From assembly GCF_017301635.1 (NCBI RefSeq), contig NZ_CP071091.1, positions 3,732,001 to 3,796,000 of the forward strand: 64,000 nucleotides of DNA. The letters run 5' to 3'. Under the pieces are notes generated by a model. The model made no database searches and had not been told where the DNA came from. It saw only the letters and a list, made by a program, of their open reading frames with translations. Of this stretch, positions 34,710-43,231 are shown one piece after another (position 1 is the stretch's first letter; each line of letters begins with the position of its first letter). The stretch comes from Myxococcus landrumus. Lineage in GTDB: Bacteria; Myxococcota; Myxococcia; Myxococcales; Myxococcaceae. A program made the position numbers and the translations under genes.

Positions 34710-35585
34710 TCACTTCTTGAGGAAGAACCGGTGCTCCGACCACCAGTCGAAGTGACCGCGGCTTCGTGAGAAGTAGATGCCTCGTTCGGCATCGAGCACC
34801 TTCTCCCAGACCGGGCCGCCGTCCTTCTTCTTGAGCACCCCCGTCGGCTTGCCGAGGAACTTCTTCGCGGTGAAGTCGTTCACCCCCTGCGGCAGCTTGA
34901 ACGCGAGGGGGCCGTCGTACTTCTCGCCCAGGTGCACCTCGGAAATCACGCCGCCACGACCGATGTGGACGGTGATGCCACGCTTCTTGTCCTTGAGCGC
35001 ACCGCCAGCCTTCAGCGGCTTCGTCGGCAGCTTCAGCTTCTTCAGCGCCGCGGGGAGCTTCTCGTCCTTCACCGACCTGCCGAGCAGCGACACCAGGCCT
35101 CGCGGAAGCGGGGCCAGCTTCTTCACGCCTTCGCTCTCCACCGGAGCGGGCGCGGCATCACGCTGGTACGCCTTCACGTTGAACTTCGCGGGCTTCGGCG
35201 CCTTGACCTTCTCCTTCGCCAGCCACTCGCGCAGCGCCTCGCGCTCATCGCCCTCGTCCAAGTCGCTCAAGCGCGTCTTGCCCGCGCCGAGCGCGAGCAG
35301 GAACGCCTCGAGGCTCGGGGCGACGACCTTCAGCACATCCGATTCCGAATCGAACAGCACGACCGGCTGCGGCGTCACGGTGGAGACGAGCGCGAGGAGC
35401 GAGCCCTCGGGCAGCGCGAGGAAGCACCACGCATCCCGCAGGTCGCCAGGCACCTTCGAGGTCGCGAGCTCGAATGCGCCAAAGTCACCCGCCTCCTGCT
35501 TCGCGACCCACCGGGCGAAACGGGTGAGCAACGGTGGGGCAGTCAGTCCCTTGGGTGGCTTCAGCTTCGCGTAGTACTTGCTCAT
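34710..35585 (-). CDS. Hypothetical protein with SMI1/KNR4-like N-terminal part
   Basis: The protein has 291 residues, with no signal. Residues ~50-110 (DAWCFLALPEGSLLALVSTV, then VVLFDSESDVLKVVAPSLEA) resemble the SMI1/KNR4 or immunity-type fold, in which an LPEGS loop and an FDSE strand occur. The middle is Lys/Pro/Ala-rich, and the C-terminal ~110 residues form a second domain (ITVHIGRGGVISEVHLGEKY, ending HFDWWSEHRFFLKK). The fold match is tentative. Orientation is opposite to the preceding repeat gene, with only 12 bases between stops. Confidence 0.7.
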   Translation of the reverse strand: MSKYYAKLKPPKGLTAPPLLTRFARWVAKQEAGDFGAFELATSKVPGDLRDAWCFLALPEGSLLALVSTVTPQPVVLFDSESDVLKVVAPSLEAFLLALGAGKTRLSDLDEGDEREALREWLAKEKVKAPKPAKFNVKAYQRDAAPAPVESEGVKKLAPLPRGLVSLLGRSVKDEKLPAALKKLKLPTKPLKAGGALKDKKRGITVHIGRGGVISEVHLGEKYDGPLAFKLPQGVNDFTAKKFLGKPTGVLKKKDGGPVWEKVLDAERGIYFSRSRGHFDWWSEHRFFLKK

Positions 35586-35651
35586 GGGGCTCGCACCCTA
35601 CCCCATGAGTCGAAGCCCCTGTCCTCACATCGTCCGGCGCATCCTCCGCGC

Positions 35652-37481
35652 CTAGTAGTAGTCGCTCAGGGTGAGCCGGCGCTTGCTGCCATCCTTCAAC
35701 GTGAGCACCACCGTCTGTCCGGCGGCGCGATACCGCCACTGCGCGAGGTTCGTGCTCGAGTAGTCGGGCGCGATGGCCTTTCCATCAACGGCGACGATTT
35801 CGTCCCCCTGCGTCCAGCCCGTGGCGGCGGCGGGGCTGCCCGGGGCCACCATCTTCACCACGAGCCGGCCCTCGGAAGGGATGGCAATCAGCCCGGACCG
35901 GTCCCTGCGGAACGGCTGCCGCAGCGCGCGGGCATCCGGGACCAGCATCAGCGTGTCGGTCGCATAGTCGGTGATCATCCGGAAGCGAGCGAGGACGGCG
36001 AGCCCGACGTTGCCAGCGAGCCGGTCCGAGGTGGAGATGCTGTTGCCCGCGTCGTCGAACACCGTGGGCACGTTCCGCAACGTGACGCCCGCGAACTCGA
36101 TGCTCTTCAAGATGGCCACGTCTCGCTCACGGAGTCCGCCCACGGCGCCGGACAGCGTCTTGGAGCTGCGGCGGCCCTTGAGCAGGTCGGCCTGCTGCCA
36201 GTACGCGGGGAAGAGCGAGAGCGCCCCGCCATTGCCCACGTCGAACAACACCGGGACGGCGGGCCGGCCTTCGATGGAGAGCTGGACCGCGCGCTGCCCG
36301 CCCGCGGACTCGACCAGCGGGAGGCGCACCGCGCGCGGCGGGGCCTTGAAGCTCGCGGACTCGTGGAAGGCGATGCGCCGGTTGGGGAAGTCCACGTCCA
36401 CGACGAGCTGGTTGAAGGCCTCCTTGCCCAGGATGACGGGCAGCGGGTGTCCAATCTGTCGCGCGACCTCGGCCAGGTCGATGACGACGACCGTCAATCC
36501 CGTCAGCCGCAGGTCGCCCAGCGTGATGTCCACGCCGCTCGCGAACTGGGCCTGCGCCTGTCCACCGCTGCCGACCGCGGCAATCTGTCCCTGCACCTTC
36601 AGCCCCAGCTCACGGGCATAGGCCGCGTCGACCACCGTCATCGCCGCGCCGCTGTCCAGCAGCACGGGCGTCGCGCGGCCGTTCACCTGCGCCGGGATGT
36701 AGACGCGGTTCTCGTTGAAGAACTCAAAGGGCATGAAGCCGGTGCTGCGGCGACCCTTCGCGAACGTCGCCTTGCGGGTGTCCTCGGGGCGCGCGAAGAC
36801 CTCGGGCGCGAGGGGGACGTTCACCTCCAGCGCCTCCACCACCGTCCGCGAGTCGGAGTCCACGTTGTCGGTGAACTCCTCCTCCAGGAAGGGCATGCGG
36901 ACCCCCTGCACCTGACGCCAGTCCCCCAGCCGCACGAAGCGCGTGACGTTGTCCTCCCGGATGCGAAGTCCATGGAGGGCCCCGTCGGCATCGTCGAGGA
37001 ACAGGTCATAGAGGTCCTCGTCGCCGAAGGTGACTCGCACTACTTTCCAGGCGCGGCCGTCACGCTGCTCATCGGGTTGCGCGGCGAGCTTCGCGCCAGC
37101 GCCCCCTCGCAGGGCCGTCCCGAAGTCCAGCGCCACCCGGTGCCGCGCATCACGCGCATCCGTGGGCGACGCATCCTCGACCTGGCCGCTGGGGTTCACC
37201 TTCCAGCCGCCCTCGGCGGTGACGGCCATCGCGTCACGCATCACCCCATAGTCGGCCTCCATGCGGGTCCGGCCCTCGCGATGGCTCCAGCTTTCGATGG
37301 GCCCGTGGAGCCCACCTATCGTGGACTTCCCCTTGCTGTGGATGCTCTCCAGGCGCGCGAAGGCCTCCCCGCCCCGCCATGCGAGATGGCGCGCGACCAG
37401 GGACTCCAGCGCGTCCGCCTTGGACGCGGTGGGAAGGAGGAGGAGTGACAGGGCCATCAAGACGGGGATGAGAAATCTCAC
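35652..37481 (-). CDS. Exported retropepsin-like aspartyl protease with C-terminal PDZ domain
   Basis: The protein has 609 residues, with signal peptide MRFLIPVLMALSLLLLPTASKA. Residues ~25-240 resemble an outer-membrane-lipoprotein-sorting-like domain. Residues ~255-380 are a retropepsin-type unit with the active site VLLDSGAAMTVVD (Asp276). A second half-site-like region, VLFDVGNGGALSLF (Asp414), follows, suggesting a two-lobe protease in which the second motif is degenerate. Residues ~525-600 are a PDZ domain (GSPAAATGWTQGDEIVAVDG). The ATG overlaps the TGA of the TrmB-type regulator gene (ATGA), so the two are co-transcribed. The protein is periplasmic; the substrate is unknown. Confidence 0.88.
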   Translation of the reverse strand: MRFLIPVLMALSLLLLPTASKADALESLVARHLAWRGGEAFARLESIHSKGKSTIGGLHGPIESWSHREGRTRMEADYGVMRDAMAVTAEGGWKVNPSGQVEDASPTDARDARHRVALDFGTALRGGAGAKLAAQPDEQRDGRAWKVVRVTFGDEDLYDLFLDDADGALHGLRIREDNVTRFVRLGDWRQVQGVRMPFLEEEFTDNVDSDSRTVVEALEVNVPLAPEVFARPEDTRKATFAKGRRSTGFMPFEFFNENRVYIPAQVNGRATPVLLDSGAAMTVVDAAYARELGLKVQGQIAAVGSGGQAQAQFASGVDITLGDLRLTGLTVVVIDLAEVARQIGHPLPVILGKEAFNQLVVDVDFPNRRIAFHESASFKAPPRAVRLPLVESAGGQRAVQLSIEGRPAVPVLFDVGNGGALSLFPAYWQQADLLKGRRSSKTLSGAVGGLRERDVAILKSIEFAGVTLRNVPTVFDDAGNSISTSDRLAGNVGLAVLARFRMITDYATDTLMLVPDARALRQPFRRDRSGLIAIPSEGRLVVKMVAPGSPAAATGWTQGDEIVAVDGKAIAPDYSSTNLAQWRYRAAGQTVVLTLKDGSKRRLTLSDYY

Positions 37482-38311
37482 GGGGTATCTCCACGCTTTG
37501 AAGAAGAAGGGGGCTTCCCCACGAGAAGGCGCAGGCCTGGTGGGCTGGAGCCGATGAGGGAACTGGACTTCGCCAGCCGTGCACGCGCGGAGGGAGGTGC
37601 ACTCAGCCGAACCTCCGCGGACAGCCCGCTGTGCTGCAAGCAGGCGAGATAGCCGCTGTCGCTCCAGATGGCCTGCTTGACGCCCGTGCCATCGGGCGTG
37701 AGCAGCGCCACCAGGAACTCGCGGGCATCGACCACGAGCGTGAGCTGTGCGCCCGGCCAGCGCTCCCGCACGAACGCCGCGTCGGGCGAGCGCACGCAGT
37801 CGAAGGGCATCTTGGGCGTCTCGTCGTAGACGAGCCCCGCGATGGAGATGCCACGCCCACTCGCCTGGACGAGCACGGGGGACAGGGCATCGAACGGAGG
37901 CGGGAACAGGTCGAAGAGCAACTGCTCGGTGGCGCCGGCAATCATCGCGCGGGCGCGCTCCATCACCTGCGCGGTGCTCTTGAGATGGTAGATGCGGTCG
38001 TCCTGCGCCGGAGCGTGGAGCTTTCGCAGCGCGTCCGCGGCCTCGCGGCTCCGAGTCTCGAAGCCTCGTTGGAGCGCGGCGAGGACCTCGTCCGGAGGAA
38101 CAGGCCGGAAGGAGCGCGGCTCGCCCTCCTCGACAAGCACCGCGCCCTTGTGCTCGAGCGAGGCGAGCGCCTGGTAGATGCTCGGAGGCGCCTTCCCGAG
38201 CGCCTGGGCGAGCCGATACCCGGTGGCGGGCGCACTCTTCAACAGCTCGCAGTACACCCGCGCCTCGACCTCGGTGAATCCCAGGGCCACGAGCCCTTCA
38301 TCCGCGTCCAT
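37478..38311 (-). CDS. TrmB family transcriptional regulator
   Basis: The protein has 277 residues. The N-terminal winged helix (GFTEVEARVYCELLKSAPAT, then KAPPSIYQALASLEHKGAVL) is the TrmB signature. The C-terminal ~150 residues are the PLD-like effector-binding domain seen in many TrmB regulators (IAGATEQLLFDLFPPPFDAL). Its stop overlaps the start of the aspartyl protease gene. The ATG has almost no ribosome site and lies 9 bases from a perfect palindrome overlapping a promoter-like element, suggesting tight autorepression. The effector is unknown. Confidence 0.87.
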   Translation of the reverse strand: MDADEGLVALGFTEVEARVYCELLKSAPATGYRLAQALGKAPPSIYQALASLEHKGAVLVEEGEPRSFRPVPPDEVLAALQRGFETRSREAADALRKLHAPAQDDRIYHLKSTAQVMERARAMIAGATEQLLFDLFPPPFDALSPVLVQASGRGISIAGLVYDETPKMPFDCVRSPDAAFVRERWPGAQLTLVVDAREFLVALLTPDGTGVKQAIWSDSGYLACLQHSGLSAEVRLSAPPSARARLAKSSSLIGSSPPGLRLLVGKPPSSSKRGDTP

Positions 38312-38319
38312 GGGGCATT

Positions 38320-38347
38320 GTTATTACTCGAAGATAATAACAGTCAA
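38320..38347 (-). promoter_or_regulatory. Promoter with overlapping palindrome upstream of the TrmB-type gene
   Basis: GTTATTA and TAATAAC (38320-38326 and 38335-38341) form a perfect inverted repeat around 8 bases. On the minus strand a TTGACT hexamer (38342-38347) precedes it at -35 spacing, with TAATAA as a possible -10 element 15 bases further. The site is strikingly AT-rich for this genome. A regulator bound here would block the promoter. Confidence 0.65.
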
Positions 38348-38460
38348 GCCAAGTGACTTCGCGGGCCCGTGGCGCGAGTCACGCCTGCCATGGATTGTCT
38401 GGAAGACTGCTCGGCCGGCCGCCTGGCCCGCATGAGCACCGGGGTGAAGGGCGGAACCGG

Positions 38461-39477
38461 TTACCCACCGCGCGTCGCGAAACGCTTCCGATAGTCCCGC
38501 GGTGAGACGGACAGGTGGCGCTGGAAGGTCACCCGCATCCGCTCCTCGCTCCCGAAGCCGCACAGGCGGGCAACCTGGTCCACATTGCGCTTCGAGTCCT
38601 CCAGCATCCGCCTGGCGGCCTCGAGCCTCAGCACCTCGACGGCCTTCGCCGGCGTGCGGCCGGTCCTCTGCTTGTAGACGCGCGCGAAGTTGCGCGGGCT
38701 CATGCGGGCGCGTTCCGCCAGCAACTCCACGGTGAGGTCGTCGCTGCCCAGGTTGTCCGAAATCCACAGGTGCAGCTCATCGAAGGGAGCGCCGTTCTTC
38801 GTCTGCGACTTCAGCAGCTCGCTGAACTGCGACTGCCCACCGGGACGCTTCAGGAAGACGACCAGCTCCCTGGCCACGCTCATGGCCACGTCATGCCCAT
38901 GGTCCGCCTCCACCAGCGCGAGCGAGAGGTCGATGCCCGCGCTGACGCCCGCCGAGGTCCACACGGAACCGTCACGGACGAAGAGCGCGTCGCGGTCGAC
39001 CTGGATGGAAGGAAAGCGCTCACGCAGCAGGTCGCACATGGCCCAGTGTGTCGCCGCGCGCTTGTCGTGAAGCAGTCCGGCCTGGGCCAGGAGGAAGGTG
39101 CCGCTGCAGACCGAGGCGGTGCGGCGAACCTTCGGGGCCTTCCGTCGCAGCCACGCCGTCAGCGGCTTCAAGCGGGCGAGCACGTGCTCGATGCCCGGGG
39201 AACCCGGAACGACGAGGGTGTCGACGGGGACGCTCGCGAACGCGGAGAGTCGCTCCGTCTGGAGCGCGACGCCTTCCGCCGTCCGCACCAGCCCACCCTC
39301 CAGGCTCACCGTGTGCCGGAGGTACCCCGGCGTCCCGCGCTCCTCCAGGGCCTTGGACGCGGCCCAGAACACGGTCTGCGGCCCCGTCAGGTCCAGCAAT
39401 CCCATGTCGGGAAAGGCGACGAAAAGGACCGTGCGCAGCCCACCCGACACTGGCAGGAATCCCGGGGTATCTGTCAT
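38461..39477 (-). CDS. GlxA family transcriptional regulator (DJ-1/PfpI plus AraC domains)
   Basis: The protein has 338 residues from ATG 39477. The N-terminal ~190 residues form a DJ-1/PfpI-like domain (LFVAFPDMGLLDLTGPQTVF, and an elbow-like VCSGTFLLAQAGLLHDKRAA retaining the Cys). The C-terminal ~100 residues form an AraC-type double helix-turn-helix (MSPRNFARVYKQRTGRTPAK, then DQVARLCGFGSEERMRVTF). Such regulators sense small ligands, often nitrogen compounds. It is divergent from a NAD(P)-binding oxidoreductase gene with an inverted repeat in the 52-base gap, so that gene is the likely target. Confidence 0.92.
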   Translation of the reverse strand: MTDTPGFLPVSGGLRTVLFVAFPDMGLLDLTGPQTVFWAASKALEERGTPGYLRHTVSLEGGLVRTAEGVALQTERLSAFASVPVDTLVVPGSPGIEHVLARLKPLTAWLRRKAPKVRRTASVCSGTFLLAQAGLLHDKRAATHWAMCDLLRERFPSIQVDRDALFVRDGSVWTSAGVSAGIDLSLALVEADHGHDVAMSVARELVVFLKRPGGQSQFSELLKSQTKNGAPFDELHLWISDNLGSDDLTVELLAERARMSPRNFARVYKQRTGRTPAKAVEVLRLEAARRMLEDSKRNVDQVARLCGFGSEERMRVTFQRHLSVSPRDYRKRFATRGG

Positions 39478-39480
39478 GGC

Positions 39481-39495
39481 TGCCAGACCCTGGCA
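39481..39495. promoter_or_regulatory. Inverted repeat in the GlxA/oxidoreductase divergent gap
   Basis: TGCCAG and CTGGCA form a perfect repeat with a 3-base spacer, 3 bases upstream of the regulator start codon. The position inside a 52-base divergent region suggests an operator for the GlxA-type regulator. Confidence 0.5.
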
Positions 39496-39529
39496 TGCGT
39501 ACGTTTCAGGCGTCAACGGAGGGGCACGC

Positions 39530-40279
39530 ATGAAGATGGTCGTCATCGGTGGCACGGGTCTCATCGGAACCAAGGTCGTGACGAAGCTTCGCGGACAGGG
39601 CCACGAGGTGGTCGCGGCGGCGCCGAGCACGGGAGTCAACGCGCTCACGGGCGAAGGGCTCGACGAGGCGCTTGCGGGCGCGCAGGTGGTCGTCGACGTG
39701 GCGAACTCGCCGTCGTTCGAGGACCAGGCCGTGCTGAAGTTCTTCGAGACCTCGGGGCGCAACCTCCTCGCGGCGGAAGCGAAGGCCGGCGTGAAGCACC
39801 ACGTCGCGCTGTCGGTGGTCGGCACCGAGCGGCTTCTGGGCAGCGGCTACTTCCGCGGGAAGATGGCGCAGGAGAAGCTCATCACGGCCGGAAGGATTCC
39901 GTACACCCTGGTGCGCGCGACGCAGTTCTTCGAGTTCATGGGCGGCATCGCGAAGGCGGGGACGGAAGGCGACACGGTGCGTGTCTCCACGGCGCTCATG
40001 CAGCCCATCTCGTCGGATGACGTGTCGGACGCGGTGGTGGAAGCGGCGCTGGGCGCGCCGGTCCAGGGCATCATCGAGGTGGCCGGGCCGGAGCGGATGC
40101 GCGTCGCCGACGTGGTCCAGCGGTACATGAACGCGAAGCAGGACGGACGCAAGGTCATCGCCGATGCCCACGCGCTCTACTTCGGCGTGGAGCTGGACGA
40201 CCAGTCCCTCACGCCAGGCGACCAGGCGCGGATGGGACCGACGCGGTTCGAGGAGTGGCTCCGCCGCTCCGCGACGTAG
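39530..40279 (+). CDS. NmrA-like/atypical SDR NAD(P)-binding oxidoreductase
   Basis: The protein has 249 residues. ATG 39530 has CGGAGG upstream. The N-terminal motif MKMVVIGGTGLIGTKVV is the NAD(P)-binding GxxGxxG of atypical SDRs. No YxxxK triad is present, as in the NmrA/HSCARG group. GRIPYTLVRATQFFEFMGGI is typical of the group, and the C-terminus contains VQRYMNAKQDGRKV. Such proteins act as redox sensors or reductases. It is paired with the divergent GlxA-type regulator. Confidence 0.88.
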   Translation: MKMVVIGGTGLIGTKVVTKLRGQGHEVVAAAPSTGVNALTGEGLDEALAGAQVVVDVANSPSFEDQAVLKFFETSGRNLLAAEAKAGVKHHVALSVVGTERLLGSGYFRGKMAQEKLITAGRIPYTLVRATQFFEFMGGIAKAGTEGDTVRVSTALMQPISSDDVSDAVVEAALGAPVQGIIEVAGPERMRVADVVQRYMNAKQDGRKVIADAHALYFGVELDDQSLTPGDQARMGPTRFEEWLRRSAT

Positions 40280-40391
40280 TCCGCAGGCAGGGCTGTCGGC
40301 TGGCCGGAGCACCGCCGGGCCAGCCGCTTCGTGGTAATGCTCCTGTCGTGACGACGGAACACATCGGCCCGTCCAAGGAGCGCACGGCACA

Positions 40392-40982
40392 GTGAGCACC
40401 GCCCGAGAAATCCGCGCCGACTTCGACCGGACGTCCATCGTGATGTACCAGGCCTATCCGGATGCCATCGCGGACGTGGCGGTGAAGGCGCAGAAGTTCG
40501 GCCCTCCCTTTTCGGTGGGCCGGATGACGTGGATCAAACCCAGCTTCCTGTGGCTGATGCATCGCTCCAACTGGGGGAGCAAGAGCGGGCAGGAGCGGAC
40601 GCTCGCGGTGCGAATCCGGCGAAGTGGCTGGGAGGAGGCGCTCGGCTCCGCGGTCCTCACGAGCTACGAGCCCAAGGCCCATGGCTCTCCAGAAGCCTGG
40701 CGCAAGGCGTTCTCCGTCTCACCCGTCCACGTCCAGTGGGACCCGGAGCGCACCCTGAGGGGCGCGGGACTGCCACATGACAGCATCCAGGTAGGACTGG
40801 GGCGAGCCATCATCCAGCGCTTCGTCGATGACTGGATTGTCTCCATCACCGACCTGACGCCGCTGGTGCGCAAACTGCGCAAGCACCTGGACGACGGACG
40901 CGCGGACCAGGCCATGCGCCTGCTGCCGAAAGAGGCCGTCCTCCCAGTGCCGACCGAGCTGATGCGCCCACTGGGAATGTGA
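40392..40982 (+). CDS. DUF4291 family protein
   Basis: The protein has 196 residues. The start is GTG 40392 with AAGGAG 11 bases upstream; no better ATG exists. The N-terminus has the family blocks [39 protein letters not shown] and [12 protein letters not shown]. The length matches DUF4291 (~190). The protein is cytoplasmic with no signal. Function is unknown in all bacteria and fungi where the family occurs. It has no clear operon partners. Confidence 0.92.
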   Translation: MSTAREIRADFDRTSIVMYQAYPDAIADVAVKAQKFGPPFSVGRMTWIKPSFLWLMHRSNWGSKSGQERTLAVRIRRSGWEEALGSAVLTSYEPKAHGSPEAWRKAFSVSPVHVQWDPERTLRGAGLPHDSIQVGLGRAIIQRFVDDWIVSITDLTPLVRKLRKHLDDGRADQAMRLLPKEAVLPVPTELMRPLGM

Positions 40983-41055
40983 CGCGGCAAGGACACGCCA
41001 CCGAGCATCCCTGGCGCTCGCCCTGAAGTATCCTCCCCGGTGGACGGGAGGAACG

Positions 41056-41481
41056 GTGGAGCTGCTCAGAGAGCTGGAGTCCTACGCGAGGTTGAGTACG
41101 CCCTTGGAGGTCGAGGGATTCTCGCGCGTCCTGGGCGACATGGCGCGGAGCAAGGACCGGACCTACCTCCCCGCGATGCTGTCGTATCTCGATGATGACG
41201 CCGAATCGGGCGACGTGATGAAGGTCATCATCGGCATGGCGGAATCGTTTGGCACCGAGGACTACGTTTCAGCGGTCATCGGGATGATCGCCGTCCTGAG
41301 AGAGCAGGCTTCGGATTGGCTGGAGGTCATCCACTGGCGCATCTTCAGCTCCGACGAACACACGAAGGCCTATCGGGCCGCCCTGCTCGGGCATGGGGAC
41401 GCGGTCGTCCGTGCCTTCCTTGAAGACTTCTTCAAGGCGAACCCCGAGAAGAAGGAGCGGTACGATGGCATCCCTCCCTGA
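41056..41481 (+). CDS. Small helical protein, possibly Imm30-like
   Basis: The protein has 141 residues. The start is GTG 41056 with GGGAGGA just upstream. The sequence is all-helical, with YLPAMLSYLDDDAESGDVMK, VIIGMAESFGTEDYVSAVIG and WLEVIHWRIFSSDEHTKAYR; the last block recalls the W...RI pattern of Imm30-type immunity proteins. This assignment is from memory and weak. No polymorphic toxin gene lies next to it. The methyltransferase gene follows after 44 bases on the same strand. Confidence 0.65.
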   Translation: MELLRELESYARLSTPLEVEGFSRVLGDMARSKDRTYLPAMLSYLDDDAESGDVMKVIIGMAESFGTEDYVSAVIGMIAVLREQASDWLEVIHWRIFSSDEHTKAYRAALLGHGDAVVRAFLEDFFKANPEKKERYDGIPP

Positions 41482-41525
41482 GAGGGATGCCGAGGCAGAC
41501 AGCTCAACGGGAGCAGGGGGTTGAT

Positions 41526-42281
41526 ATGGGAATCACGATGTCACCGCAGGAGTACGCCACGGCCTTTCGCCTGCTGGCGGCCACCGCTCGCCATCCCGAG
41601 AACATCGCGCGAGTCGTCGAGGAGCGGATGCTTCCAGGGCTCGCGCCCCGCCCCTCCCTGCTGGACGTGGGCGCCGGGTCCGGCAAGGTCGCCCAGCGGC
41701 TCGCGCCACACTTTGGCTCCCTCACGCTGCTCGAACCCAATCGCGAGCAGATCTCCGGACTGAAGCTCGACCAGGCCAAGGTCCTCATCGAGCCCTTCGA
41801 GCGCTACGACGCCCCGGAGAAGCACGAGCTCGTCCTGTGCTCACACGTCCTGTACCACGTGCCCCTCTCCGACTGGGGTGCGTTCATCGACAGGCTGCTG
41901 TCGTTCGTTCGCCCCGGCGGGTATTGCCTGCTCATCATGGCCGCCGGGCGCGGCCCCACGTTCGACCTGTGCCGCGACTTCGCGGACACCCTCAACTTTG
42001 GAGCGCTGCTGCTGGACACCGTGCGAGGCAAGCAACTGCCGCACGAGGTGCTCCCCACGATGAGTGGCTTCGCCGCTCGGACCTTCGAGGAGATGTACAC
42101 GCTCTGCCGCTTCTTCGTGCTCGAGGGCTGCTTCACCGCGGAGCAGCTCGCGGCCATGGATGCGGATGCGGCGCGAGAGCTCGACAGGAAGCTTCGCCTG
42201 CATGCCGAGCGCTGCCTCGGCCCCGATGGCGTCTACCGCCTGGAGCAGGACGAGGACATGATCCTCATCCCGTGCCCCTGA
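41526..42281 (+). CDS. Class I SAM-dependent methyltransferase
   Basis: The protein has 251 residues. ATG 41526 has GGGGG 5 bases upstream and is preferred over 41487. Motif I is LLDVGAGSGKVAQRL, with LTLLEPNREQ following (acidic ribose-binding Glu). HELVLCSHVLYHVPLSDW is the motif IV/post region and FVRPGGYCLLIMA is the final strand. The C-terminal 90 residues are an extra helical lid (GFAARTFEEMYTLCRFFVLE). The acceptor substrate is unknown; natural-product or small-molecule methylation is possible. Confidence 0.9.
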   Translation: MGITMSPQEYATAFRLLAATARHPENIARVVEERMLPGLAPRPSLLDVGAGSGKVAQRLAPHFGSLTLLEPNREQISGLKLDQAKVLIEPFERYDAPEKHELVLCSHVLYHVPLSDWGAFIDRLLSFVRPGGYCLLIMAAGRGPTFDLCRDFADTLNFGALLLDTVRGKQLPHEVLPTMSGFAARTFEEMYTLCRFFVLEGCFTAEQLAAMDADAARELDRKLRLHAERCLGPDGVYRLEQDEDMILIPCP

Positions 42282-42309
42282 CGCGGGAAGGCTCCGTCTC
42301 GACCACGGC

Positions 42310-42810
42310 CTACAGCGGCGTCGAGTCGCTCGTGGGCGCGGCAACGGGGGCCGCATCCTGGCTGACCTGCGAGTTCAGGACCCAGGTGACGTTGTACGTC
42401 GAGCCCAACTTCCGGTAGGTCGCGCGCTTCGAACAGCCCGCGACGCCCACCGTGAACTTGTCGATGTTCGTCGTCGTGAGCTGTGCCCTCGGGCACCCCA
42501 GGTCGAACTCGGCGCGAGCCCTGACATCGGGAATCCAGCTGCACTGACCCATCCGGCAGTGCAGCTCGTAGACGCCCTCGGTCCCACAGCCGCTCATCTG
42601 GTACTGGTTCTCGCCCAGGTAGGTGGGCTTGAGCTCCTCGGCGCACTTGAGGTCCTGCGCGGCCAGCTTCTCCAGGTTCGCGTAGCGTTTGTCATTCAGG
42701 GACGGCCCCATCTTGGACAAGTCCACCCTGGAGCTCCCCTGGCGGCCACCGCAGCCCGCAACGAGGAATGCCATACCCACGCCCGCGAACAACCATCGAG
42801 AGAAGTTCAT
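42310..42810 (-). CDS. Hypothetical lipoprotein, 166 aa
   Basis: Start ATG 42810 is chosen by the signal MNFSRWLFAGVGMAFLVAGC (lipobox). The mature protein has six cysteines besides the lipidated one (DLKCAEEL, SGCGTEG, LHCRMGQC, DLGCPRAQ, AGCSKR), probably forming disulfides. The middle part reads TYLGENQYQMSGCGTEGVYE, a pattern seen repeated in myxobacterial envelope proteins. Function is unknown. It converges with the methyltransferase gene. Confidence 0.8.
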   Translation of the reverse strand: MNFSRWLFAGVGMAFLVAGCGGRQGSSRVDLSKMGPSLNDKRYANLEKLAAQDLKCAEELKPTYLGENQYQMSGCGTEGVYELHCRMGQCSWIPDVRARAEFDLGCPRAQLTTTNIDKFTVGVAGCSKRATYRKLGSTYNVTWVLNSQVSQDAAPVAAPTSDSTPL

Positions 42811-42955
42811 GGGTCTCGACCTATCATGCTTCGCGGTCGCGGGAGGAGAGGCTCCGCTGCGTTGAAAGCCTCTCGCACCCATGAAGAGCGGTTACCTGCT
42901 CCCGGGAGGACTCCGGGGCGGGCCATCCACGTTCAACAGTGACGCCAGACCCGGA

Positions 42956-43231
42956 CTACCAACAGGTCCCGCTGACGTACTCGCGGAACGTCGTAATCTT
43001 GCCCCAGGCCGACCAGTAGGAGCAGTCACAGCCACGGACGCCCACGACCGTGGAGTAGGTCGCGTCGCTGTAATACGTGTACTCGTAATTCAACCCATTG
43101 CAGTTGGGGAGTGGCTCCTCCTGCGAGGTGAGGTCTTGTCCCTCGATGCCTTCTTCCACGGGGCCTCCGCAACCCACCATCACCAACCCCGCCGCGAGCA
43201 ACGCACCGCTGATGAACCTTCCAGCCTGCAT
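42956..43231 (-). CDS. DUF6289-like small secreted lipoprotein (second copy)
   Basis: The protein has 91 residues. ATG 43231 has GGGAGG 5 bases upstream. The signal ends in LVMVGCGG, followed by an acidic spacer (EEGIEGQDLTSQEEP). The core YEYTYYSDATYSTVVGVRGC, then CDCSYWSAWGKITTF and a C-terminal CW, matches the gene at 8923-9216 position by position. The strong ribosome site supports expression. Together the two define a family whose conserved cysteines and Tyr-rich strand imply a compact extracellular domain. Confidence 0.8.
   Translation of the reverse strand: MQAGRFISGALLAAGLVMVGCGGPVEEGIEGQDLTSQEEPLPNCNGLNYEYTYYSDATYSTVVGVRGCDCSYWSAWGKITTFREYVSGTCW

Noticed and set aside
34932..37448. 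838-residue open frame on the plus strand
   Set aside because: Covers the aspartyl protease and hypothetical genes in antisense; composition is His/Arg/Gly/Leu-rich and lacks any motif.
41056..42281. Polymorphic toxin-immunity locus around the Imm30-like gene
   Set aside because: No toxin gene or immunity array is adjacent; the Imm30 likeness is weak.
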